From Butyrivibrio sp. XPD2002 (GTDB lineage Bacteria > Bacillota > Clostridia > Lachnospirales > Lachnospiraceae): a stretch of 64,000 bases of DNA. The stretch is taken from assembly GCF_000423945.1 (NCBI RefSeq), contig NZ_KE384115.1, forward strand, positions 62,001 to 126,000, in the 5' to 3' direction. A model generated the notes under the pieces. It searched no databases. It was not told where the DNA came from and saw only the letters and a list, made by a program, of their open reading frames with translations. Positions within the stretch are counted from its first letter, which is position 1. Every line of letters begins with the position of its first letter. This document shows, one piece after another, positions 50,583 to 58,163 of the stretch. The position numbers were made by a program, and so were the translations under genes.

Positions 50583-51502
50583 TGTCGGAATTTGTGAAAT
50601 TACTTGACGAGAAGGCTGGAGAAGCAGAAGAGATCATTAGGAAATATCTTCCTGCTGAGGAAGGATACCAGAAGAAGGTTATCGAGGCCATGAATTACAG
50701 CGTTATGGCCGGCGGAAAGAGAATAAGACCTGTGCTTATGATGGAGATGTACAGACTCCTTGGTGGCAAGGATTTACAGGTTGTTGAGCCCTTTATGGCA
50801 GCTATTGAGATGATACATACCTATTCTCTTGTTCATGATGATCTGCCTGCCATGGATAATGACGAGTACAGAAGAGGCAGGAAAACAACCCATGTTGTTT
50901 ACGGCGCAGGAATGGCTACTCTTGCAGGCGACGGACTTCTGAATTACGCATACGAGACAGCGCTCAAGGTATTTTACTGTAAGGCTGATCTTACACCCTT
51001 CGACGGAGACATCAGCGACAGAAGAGCCAAGGCCCTTGAGATACTCACAAGGAAGGCCGGAATCTACGGCATGGTTGGCGGTCAGTGCGCGGACATAGAG
51101 GCAGAGGGCAAGGCAGAGGCTACTTCTGAGGAACTGATTTTTATCCATGAAAATAAGACAGCTGCCATGCTTGAGAGCAGCATGATGATAGGCGCAATAC
51201 TTGCAGGAGCCGATAATAAGACTCTTAATGATATAGAGCAGGCAGCGAGGAAGATAGGCGTTGCATTCCAGATTCAGGACGACGTCCTTGATATCACAGG
51301 AGATGAGGCTGAGCTTGGAAAGCCCATCGGATCCGATGAGAAAAATGAGAAGACGACCTATGTCACACTGCACGGACTTGAGGAATCGAAGGCAGAGGTT
51401 GAGAAGCTTTCAAATGAGGCAGTAGATATCCTGTCAAAATATGAAGGCAGCGGGGAATTCATTGTACCGCTTGTTACCTGGATGATTTCCAGAAACAAGT
51501 GA
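50582..51502 (+). CDS. ispA: Polyprenyl synthetase (farnesyl/geranylgeranyl diphosphate synthase)
   Basis: 306-aa trans-prenyltransferase. First Asp-rich motif LVHDDLPAMDNDEYRRGR and second motif FQIQDDVLDITGDEAELGK are both intact, with GGKRIRPVLMMEMY near residue 45. It makes farnesyl diphosphate, the primer used by UppS. ATG 50582 overlaps the xseB stop (TGATG); GGAGGA lies about 9 nt upstream. Chain length of the product is inferred from the IspA-type context with dxs and xseAB. Confidence 0.95.
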   Translation: MSEFVKLLDEKAGEAEEIIRKYLPAEEGYQKKVIEAMNYSVMAGGKRIRPVLMMEMYRLLGGKDLQVVEPFMAAIEMIHTYSLVHDDLPAMDNDEYRRGRKTTHVVYGAGMATLAGDGLLNYAYETALKVFYCKADLTPFDGDISDRRAKALEILTRKAGIYGMVGGQCADIEAEGKAEATSEELIFIHENKTAAMLESSMMIGAILAGADNKTLNDIEQAARKIGVAFQIQDDVLDITGDEAELGKPIGSDEKNEKTTYVTLHGLEESKAEVEKLSNEAVDILSKYEGSGEFIVPLVTWMISRNK

Positions 51503-51523
51503 TAGCTTAAAAAATACTATAAA

Positions 51524-51565
51524 GTCTTCTTGTTGAAGAAGACGGCACATTGTGCCGGATGAGGG
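51524..51565 (+). repeat. Structured intergenic repeat, short form (copy F, SD of dxs)
   Basis: First stem GTCTTCTT-GTTG-AAGAAGAC, different in sequence from the other copies but still perfectly paired, then GGCAC-ATT-GTGCC and GGATGAGGG. The GAGGG (51561-51565) is 5 nt before the dxs ATG and serves as its SD. Confidence 0.85.
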
Positions 51566-51570
51566 TGAAT

Positions 51571-53439
51571 ATGTTACTGGACAACATAAATAAACCAAAT
51601 GACATAAAGAAAATACCGAATGCTAAGCTCCCGGAATTAGCTCAGGAGATAAGAAATTTTCTTATAGAAAAGATAAGTGTTTCAGGCGGACATCTTGCAT
51701 CAAATCTGGGTGCAGTTGAGCTGACCATGGCGCTTCATCTTGAGCTTGATTTGCCTAAGGACAAGATAATATGGGACGTTGGACATCAGTCCTATACCCA
51801 CAAGGTGCTTACAGGTCGTAAGGCCGGTTTTGATACACTTAGGAAATTTGGCGGAATGAGCGGATTCCCCAAGAGATCAGAGTCTCCATGTGACTGTTTT
51901 GATACAGGACACAGCTCTACCAGTTTGTCTGCAGGACTTGGAATGGTAAGAGCAAGACAGCTTGCCGATGAAAAGTACACCATCGTATCCGTAATCGGTG
52001 ACGGCTCACTTACAGGCGGACTTGCATACGAAGCCCTCAATAACGCGGCTAAGCTTGATACGAATTTCATCATGGTTCTTAACGACAATGAGATGTCTAT
52101 TTCTGAGAACGTAGGCGGAATGGCAAAGTACCTCAACGTGGTTAGAACAAATGAGGGATACCTTAATTTAAGGGATGATATCTACAATTCACTTAAGAAT
52201 TCAAGTCCCAAGATGGTAAAGGGAATCAGACGAGCTAAGAACAGCTTTAAGCAGCTCTTTGTGCCCGGAATGGTTTTTGAAAATCTTGGAATAACATATC
52301 TTGGTCCCATAGACGGACATAATATCTCAGCTTTAAGAGCGGCTATCCGCGAAGCCAAGAAGGTTCGTAAGGCCGTTATGATACATGTGGTTACCAAAAA
52401 GGGTAAGGGCTTTGAGCCTGCTGAGAGGCACCCTGCCAGATTCCACGGAACAGAGCCGTTCCTTATTGAAAACGGAATCCCGAGGAACCCCAGAACCACA
52501 GCTAATTATCAGGATATTTTCAGCACAGTTATGTGTAAGATCGGTGAGAGAGAGCCCAAGGCGGTTGCTATTACAGCGGCTATGGCTGATGGTACCGGTC
52601 TTAAGAGATTCAGGAATATGTATCCTGACAGATTCTTTGATGCAGGTATAGCAGAGGAGCACGCAGTTACCTTTGCGGCAGGACTTGCTGTTGGCGGCTT
52701 CCATCCGATATTTGCGGTTTACAGCTCATTTTTACAGAGAGCCTATGACCAGGTACTTGAGGATGTCTGCCTTCAGAATCTGCCGGTTACCTTTGCAATT
52801 GACAGAGCCGGACTTGTAGGAAGCGACGGAGAGACCCACCAGGGAATATTCGATCTGTCATACCTTTCAAGCATGCCTAATATGCACATCATGGCACCCA
52901 AGAATAAGTGGGAGCTTTCAGATATGATGAAGTTTGCAATCCAGTTCGAGGGACCTACGGCTATCCGTTATCCAAGGGGAAACGCTTACGATGGACTTCA
53001 GGAGTTCAGAGCGCCCATAGAGATGGGCAAGGCAGAGCCTATTTACAAGGAGAGAGATATCGTTCTTTTCGCTGTTGGCAGCATGGTTAAGACAGCGGAG
53101 AAGGTAAGAGATATTCTCATTGAAAAGGGCTATAACTGCTCACTCACAAATGCCAGATTTGTTAAGCCTATCGATGGTGACTACATCAGAGAGGCAGCTA
53201 AGAAGCACAAGCTCATCGTAACCATGGAAGAGAATGTGGTTTCAGGCGGATTCGGAGATCAGGTCAGAAGATTCATATGTGATGAGGAGATTGATATCGT
53301 GCAGCTTTGCATCGCTCTTCCAGATGAATTCGTAACCCACGGCTCCTGCGACCAGCTCTACAAGGAACTGGGTGTTGACGCCGAGTCTGTTGCTAAAAAG
53401 GTAATTAGAAAATACGAGGAAATAACTACAAATGGCTAA
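51571..53439 (+). CDS. dxs: 1-deoxy-D-xylulose-5-phosphate synthase
   Basis: 622-aa thiamine-diphosphate enzyme: SGGHLASNLGAVELTMALH, DVGHQSYTHKVLTGR, GHSSTSLSAGLG, ThDP motif GDGSLTGGLAYEALNNA, the pyrimidine domain FDAGIAEEHAVTFAAGLA, and DRAGLVGSDGETHQGIFDLSYL. It condenses pyruvate and glyceraldehyde-3-phosphate, the entry to the MEP pathway. ATG 51571 is set by the repeat-derived GAGGG. Overlaps tlyA by 8 nt. Confidence 0.98.
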   Translation: MLLDNINKPNDIKKIPNAKLPELAQEIRNFLIEKISVSGGHLASNLGAVELTMALHLELDLPKDKIIWDVGHQSYTHKVLTGRKAGFDTLRKFGGMSGFPKRSESPCDCFDTGHSSTSLSAGLGMVRARQLADEKYTIVSVIGDGSLTGGLAYEALNNAAKLDTNFIMVLNDNEMSISENVGGMAKYLNVVRTNEGYLNLRDDIYNSLKNSSPKMVKGIRRAKNSFKQLFVPGMVFENLGITYLGPIDGHNISALRAAIREAKKVRKAVMIHVVTKKGKGFEPAERHPARFHGTEPFLIENGIPRNPRTTANYQDIFSTVMCKIGEREPKAVAITAAMADGTGLKRFRNMYPDRFFDAGIAEEHAVTFAAGLAVGGFHPIFAVYSSFLQRAYDQVLEDVCLQNLPVTFAIDRAGLVGSDGETHQGIFDLSYLSSMPNMHIMAPKNKWELSDMMKFAIQFEGPTAIRYPRGNAYDGLQEFRAPIEMGKAEPIYKERDIVLFAVGSMVKTAEKVRDILIEKGYNCSLTNARFVKPIDGDYIREAAKKHKLIVTMEENVVSGGFGDQVRRFICDEEIDIVQLCIALPDEFVTHGSCDQLYKELGVDAESVAKKVIRKYEEITTNG

Positions 53440-54322
53440 GGAAAGACTGGATGTTATTCTTGTTTCCAGAGGACTTGCTACCTCCCGTGAAAAGGCAAAG
53501 GCTGTCATTATGGCAGGCGATGTTTTTGTAAACGGACAGAGAGAGGACAAGCCCGGAACATCCTTCGATGAATCAAAAATTACATCACTTGAAGTCAAGG
53601 GAGATCAGCTCCCCTATGTCAGCAGAGGAGGTCTTAAGCTTGAAAAGGCGATGAAGAGCTTTGAGCTGACACTGGACGGCTTCGTGTGTATGGATATAGG
53701 AGCATCCACCGGTGGTTTTACGGACTGCATGCTCCAGAACGGTGCTTCCAAGGTGTACTCCGTTGATGTAGGTCACGGACAGCTTGCATGGAAGCTCAGG
53801 TCAGATGAGAGGGTTGTCTGCATGGAAAAGACAAACTTCAGATATCTGACAAGGGACGACATAGATGATGATCTTGATTTTGCATCTGTGGATGTGTCCT
53901 TTATATCACTCACTAAAATTCTTATTCCCGCAAGAAAGCTCTTAAAGGACGGCGGCGAGATGGTATGTCTCATAAAGCCCCAGTTTGAAGCAGGAAGGGA
54001 AAAAGTTGGAAAGAAGGGTGTGGTAAGAGAGCCCGAAACTCATGAAGAGGTTATCCGCAAGGTAATCGATTTTGCTGACATAATCGGCTTTAATGTTTTG
54101 AATCTTGATTTTTCACCGGTGAGGGGACCGGAAGGAAATATTGAATATCTGCTCTATATCCATAAGGATGAGAGCAGGAATGCAGAGGTCAGTGAGATAA
54201 ATGAAGGCACAGGTCTTCACATGCTTGCAGACGTTAAGGAGGCAGGGAATGGAAAATCCTCTGACCCGGATATGCAGAAGCTAATTGAGGAGACGGTAAA
54301 AAGAGCGCACGGGGAGCTGTAA
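53432..54322 (+). CDS. tlyA: TlyA family rRNA (cytidine-2'-O)-methyltransferase
   Basis: 296-aa protein. N-terminal S4 RNA-binding domain (ERLDVILVSRGLATSREKAKAVIMAGDVFVNG), then an FtsJ-like methyltransferase with SAM motif DIGASTGGFTDCML, VDVGHGQLAWKLR, SVDVSFISLTKILIP and KPQFEAGREKVGKKGVVR. Relatives methylate C1409 of 16S and C1920 of 23S rRNA. Length is slightly above the usual 270 aa because of an acidic tail. Embedded in the dxs-tlyA-nadK-argR-recN string. Confidence 0.93.
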   Translation: MAKERLDVILVSRGLATSREKAKAVIMAGDVFVNGQREDKPGTSFDESKITSLEVKGDQLPYVSRGGLKLEKAMKSFELTLDGFVCMDIGASTGGFTDCMLQNGASKVYSVDVGHGQLAWKLRSDERVVCMEKTNFRYLTRDDIDDDLDFASVDVSFISLTKILIPARKLLKDGGEMVCLIKPQFEAGREKVGKKGVVREPETHEEVIRKVIDFADIIGFNVLNLDFSPVRGPEGNIEYLLYIHKDESRNAEVSEINEGTGLHMLADVKEAGNGKSSDPDMQKLIEETVKRAHGEL

Positions 54323-54327
54323 AAACT

Positions 54328-55179
54328 ATGAAACGGTTTTTCATAATCACGAATAAGAGTAAGGATCCTGATATGAAGGAAACTGACAGGATCCGCAACT
54401 ACCTTGAGTCACACGGGGCCATCTGTGAGGTGGCAGAGATAGAGAGGGTTTGTGCCGGGAATGGTCCTGAGTACAAATGTGAAGTACCTGATTCCTCCGA
54501 GTGTTGCATAGTTCTCGGCGGAGACGGAACGATGCTTCAGGCAGCGAGAAATGTTCTTGAGCAGAATATTCCGCTCATCGGAGTTAACCTCGGAACCCTG
54601 GGCTATATGACCGAGGTTGAGCTGTCAGAAGCAGAGAGTGCCATGGACAAGCTCCTTAACGATGATTATGAGATTGAAGACCGCATGATGCTTCAGGGGA
54701 TTCTTTGTCAGGGCGAAGAAAAGGGTAAGAAGAACTTCGCACTTAATGACATCGTTATTGCAAGATGCTCATCACTGCAAGCCTACAATTTTAATGTATA
54801 TGTAAATGACCAGCCGCTTACTTCCTATAAGGCGGACGGAGTAATTCTTTCCTCGCCTACAGGATCAACGGCTTACAACATGTCTGCCGGGGGACCGATT
54901 GTGGATCCCAAGGCACAGATATTACTTTTGACACCTATATGTTCACACACCGCTAATTCCAGGACCATCGTATTATCTGAAAATGATAAGGTTACGATCG
55001 AGATCGGAGTCGGAAGAGCAGACAGCGTTCAGAGGTTGGAAGCCTCCTTCGATGGCGGAAAGCGCTTTATTATGCAGAGCGGAGACAGGATTGATATATC
55101 CCGCGCTGAACAGGTAACCAGGATACTGAAGCTAAGTAGCGAGAGCTTTTTAAATATTTTGAGGAAAAAACTTGTATGA
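54328..55179 (+). CDS. nadK: NAD kinase
   Basis: 283-aa NAD kinase: GGDGTMLQAARN (substrate and phosphate loop), GVNLGTLGYMTEVEL, the LNDIVIAR segment, and ADGVILSSPTGSTAYNMSAGGPIVDP. It produces NADP from NAD. The stop overlaps the argR start (ATGA). Start ATG 54328 lies 5 nt after tlyA with a GGGAG purine tract in the end of tlyA. Confidence 0.95.
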   Translation: MKRFFIITNKSKDPDMKETDRIRNYLESHGAICEVAEIERVCAGNGPEYKCEVPDSSECCIVLGGDGTMLQAARNVLEQNIPLIGVNLGTLGYMTEVELSEAESAMDKLLNDDYEIEDRMMLQGILCQGEEKGKKNFALNDIVIARCSSLQAYNFNVYVNDQPLTSYKADGVILSSPTGSTAYNMSAGGPIVDPKAQILLLTPICSHTANSRTIVLSENDKVTIEIGVGRADSVQRLEASFDGGKRFIMQSGDRIDISRAEQVTRILKLSSESFLNILRKKLV

Positions 55180-55622
55180 AGAAAAAACGACAGAGCAAGC
55201 TTATAGAGATTATCCAAAATAATGTCATTGAAACTCAGGAGCAGATAGCGGATATGCTCAATGCTGAAGGGTTCAAGGTGACACAGGCGACTGTTTCAAG
55301 AGATATCAGGGAGCTTCGCCTCACTAAAAGAGCCACGCCTGACGGAAGGCATAAATATGTCTATCTTCAGGACAACGCCTCAATGAATGATAAGTACGCC
55401 GATGTTCTTAGAGCCGGCTTTATCAGTATGGACAGTGCACAGAACATTCTTGTTATCCGCACGGTTTCGGGAATGGCCATGGCTGTAGCTGCAGCCCTGG
55501 ATGCACTTGAATTTGAAAGTATAGTTGGATGTATTGCAGGTGATGACACCATCATGGCAGCAATACGTACAACTGCCGATGTACAGAAGGTTATGAATGA
55601 ACTGAATGAGATCATCGGATAA
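55176..55622 (+). CDS. argR: Arginine repressor ArgR
   Basis: 148-aa ArgR/AhrC. Winged helix at the N-terminus (IIQNNVIETQEQIADMLNAEGFKVTQATVSRDIRELRLTK) and C-terminal arginine-binding oligomerisation domain ending in GCIAGDDTIMAAIRT. It represses arginine synthesis when arginine is high. Its place between nadK and recN is conserved in Firmicutes and need not imply local targets. Translationally coupled to nadK. Confidence 0.96.
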   Translation: MKKKRQSKLIEIIQNNVIETQEQIADMLNAEGFKVTQATVSRDIRELRLTKRATPDGRHKYVYLQDNASMNDKYADVLRAGFISMDSAQNILVIRTVSGMAMAVAAALDALEFESIVGCIAGDDTIMAAIRTTADVQKVMNELNEIIG

Positions 55623-55701
55623 TTATCGGTAATCATTCTTCTTTTGAAGAATTTACACTCCCTAAGTATGCCCGAAGAAGCACGAAGGGAAAGAGGTAAA
55701 T

Positions 55702-57411
55702 ATGTTATATAGTCTACATGTGAAGAATCTTGCTCTTATAAATGAGCAGGAGGTTGAATTCAGAAATGGTCTCAACATCATGAGTGGTGAGACTGGAGCA
55801 GGTAAATCAGTCATAATCGGAAGCGTGAATCTGGCGCTGGGTGAAAAGGCCAACAGTGCCATGATTCGAACAGGCGCAGAATATGCGCTTATTGAGCTGA
55901 CCTTTGGAATTACCAATGAAGCTCAGCTTAAGAGCTTAAAGGAACTGGACATCCCTGTAGATGAGGATGGAACCCTGATACTCCAGAGAAAGATCATGGA
56001 GGGCAGAAGCGTTTGCAAGGCCAATGGAGAAAATGTAAGCGCAAGGCAGCTACGAGATCTTTCCAATATTCTGATAAACATCCATGGTCAGAACGACCAT
56101 CAGGAGCTTTTGCATAAAAAGAAGCACCTGGAGATCCTTGATGATTTTGCAGGCGAGGAGCTTACAAAGCTCAAGGAAAAATGCGCAGTCTCATATAAGA
56201 GCTGGAGGGAAGTCCTTGGCAGCCTTGAGGAGACAAACCTCGATGAGAGGGAGCGCGAGAGACAAAAGGATCTTGCAAGCTTTGAATTTAATGAGATAAA
56301 CGAAGCGGATCCAAGACCCGGTGAGGATGATGAGCTCGAGACAAAATACAAGAGAATGGTCAACTCCCGGAAAATTGCCGAGGCAGCAGGTATAGCTGCA
56401 GAGGTTACAGGAGCAGGAGATTCAAATGACAGTGCTGCTGATGCCATAGGCAGAGCAGTGAGAGAGCTTTCTTCCGTAAGCAGCTATGATGATAAGGCTG
56501 CGGAGCTGTTGGAACAGCTATCTGATATCGATAATTTATTATCGGATTTTAGACATGCGATTTCATCCTATATCGACGAGCTGGAATTTGATCCAGAAGA
56601 TTATCAGATCACAGAGGACAGACTTAACGTCATCAATCACTTAAAGGATAAGTACGGCGGAAGCATCGAAGCAGTCTTAGAATACAGAGACGAGAAGGAG
56701 AAAGAGCTTGAAAAGTTAGAGGACCTTGGTGCCTATAGAGAAAAGCTCATTGCTGATGAAAAGAGACTACATGAGGAGACTCTCGCAATCTGCAAAAAGA
56801 TTTCTGATTTAAGAAAAAAGAATGCAGACGTGTTATCAGGCCTTTTAAAGAAGGCTCTTGAGGACCTGAACTTCATCGATGTGAGATTCGAGATAGAAGT
56901 AAGACCTGATGAGGAAAAGATGGCAGCAGGCGGTTTTGATGATGTGGAATTCATGATATCCACAAACCCCGGAGAGAAGATAAGACCTCTCGACCAGGTG
57001 GCAAGCGGTGGTGAGCTTTCCAGAATAATGCTTGCAATCAAGACAGTTGTTGCTGAAAAGGATGACATCGACACACTCATTTTTGATGAGATAGATGCGG
57101 GAATCAGCGGACAGACCGCATGGAAGGTTTCAGAGAAGTTAGGACTCCTTGCAAGAGGACACCAGATAATCTGTATCACACATCTTCCTCAGATTGCAGC
57201 TATGGCTGATAATCATTATGAGATCGCAAAGGGAACTCAGGACGAGGACGGTCATGAGAGAACTGTGACTCAGATACACAGACTCAGCGATGACAACAGA
57301 GTATCTGAGCTTGCAAGAATGCTCGGTGGTGCCCAGATTACAGATTCTACGCTGGAGAATGCAAGAGAAATGATGCATCAGGCAGATGAGGTTAAAAAGA
57401 GCATAGCCTGA
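55702..57411 (+). CDS. recN: DNA repair protein RecN
   Basis: 569-aa SMC-like ATPase: Walker A GETGAGKSVIIG (about 30-41), two coiled-coil arms, signature VASGGELSRIMLAIK and Walker B LIFDEIDAGISGQTAWKV, then ICITHLPQIAAMADNH. It bridges DNA during double-strand break repair. ATG 55702 follows AAAGAGG. The 79-nt gap after argR contains a small hairpin ATTCTTC-TTTT-GAAGAAT (55635-55652), possibly a decayed copy of the local repeat family. Confidence 0.96.
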   Translation: MLYSLHVKNLALINEQEVEFRNGLNIMSGETGAGKSVIIGSVNLALGEKANSAMIRTGAEYALIELTFGITNEAQLKSLKELDIPVDEDGTLILQRKIMEGRSVCKANGENVSARQLRDLSNILINIHGQNDHQELLHKKKHLEILDDFAGEELTKLKEKCAVSYKSWREVLGSLEETNLDERERERQKDLASFEFNEINEADPRPGEDDELETKYKRMVNSRKIAEAAGIAAEVTGAGDSNDSAADAIGRAVRELSSVSSYDDKAAELLEQLSDIDNLLSDFRHAISSYIDELEFDPEDYQITEDRLNVINHLKDKYGGSIEAVLEYRDEKEKELEKLEDLGAYREKLIADEKRLHEETLAICKKISDLRKKNADVLSGLLKKALEDLNFIDVRFEIEVRPDEEKMAAGGFDDVEFMISTNPGEKIRPLDQVASGGELSRIMLAIKTVVAEKDDIDTLIFDEIDAGISGQTAWKVSEKLGLLARGHQIICITHLPQIAAMADNHYEIAKGTQDEDGHERTVTQIHRLSDDNRVSELARMLGGAQITDSTLENAREMMHQADEVKKSIA

Positions 57412-57454
57412 TCGCAGCAAATAAAGTATAGAAGATTTTAACTGGAGATATATA

Positions 57455-58081
57455 ATGACACTGGATTATGATGATCTTTTAAATAGCATAATGGCGAGCC
57501 TTGACAGGACCAAGCAGGTGGAGGTCAATGATATACCCAATATTGATCTTTACATGGATCAGCTTCTGACCTTCATGGAGGAGAACCTTCGCAAGTCAGC
57601 AAGACATCCCGGCGTTGATAAGATCCTTACCAAGACCATGATCAACAATTATGCCAAGAATGATCTACTGCCGCCGCCTATAAAGAAGAAGTATTCGAAG
57701 GATCACATAATCCTTTTGATTTATATTTATTATTACAAAAACATCCTGTCCTTCAGCGATATTCAGACTCTTTTTGAGCCACTGTACAAGCGCTTTGGCA
57801 ATGATGATGCTGAGATCAATTTAAAGGACATCTACACTACAATTTATGATGCACAGGATGAGATAATAGCTCATCTTAAAGAGGATATTAAGGAAAAATA
57901 CGGAAGAGCTCAGGAGTCATTCCCCGAAGCGAAGGGTGAGGACAAGGATGAGCTTCAGATGTTAACCTTTATCTCCATGCTTTCTTATGATGTTTTCATT
58001 AAGATGCTTCTTATTGAAAATATTATAGACCATATCCAGGAGGAGCGCGGAGATACAAATAAAAAGAAGAAGAAAAAATGA
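57455..58081 (+). CDS. DUF1836 domain protein
   Basis: 208-aa protein of the DUF1836 family, frequent in Clostridia and Bacilli: VEVNDIPNIDLYMDQLLTFMEENL, TKTMINNYAKNDLLPPPIKKKYSKDHIILLIYIYYYK, which resembles a MerR-type winged HTH. Function unknown; DNA binding is inferred from the HTH. The C-terminus is a poly-Lys tail (KKKKKK). SD TGGAGAT precedes ATG. It follows recN closely and precedes a repeat. Confidence 0.85.
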   Translation: MTLDYDDLLNSIMASLDRTKQVEVNDIPNIDLYMDQLLTFMEENLRKSARHPGVDKILTKTMINNYAKNDLLPPPIKKKYSKDHIILLIYIYYYKNILSFSDIQTLFEPLYKRFGNDDAEINLKDIYTTIYDAQDEIIAHLKEDIKEKYGRAQESFPEAKGEDKDELQMLTFISMLSYDVFIKMLLIENIIDHIQEERGDTNKKKKKK

Positions 58082-58091
58082 GAAAATAGAA

Positions 58092-58136
58092 GCCTTCTCC
58101 CTATGGGAGAAGGTGGCGCAAAGCGCCGGATGAGGG
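58092..58136 (+). repeat. Structured intergenic repeat, short form (copy G, before pcrA)
   Basis: CCTTCTCCC-TAT-GGGAGAAGG, then GGCGC-AAA-GCGCC, then GGATGAGGG. The second stem has G-C where copies E and F have A-T, a paired change. Its GAGGG is 27 nt from the pcrA ATG, which has its own AGAAAGG. Confidence 0.85.
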
Positions 58137-58163
58137 AAATATTAGAAAGGCAACAGATTTTTA

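Noticed and set aside
55635..55652. Eighth copy of the structured repeat before recN
   Set aside because: A hairpin ATTCTTC/GAAGAAT precedes AAAGAGG, but the second stem and the GGATGAGGG end are not recognisable.
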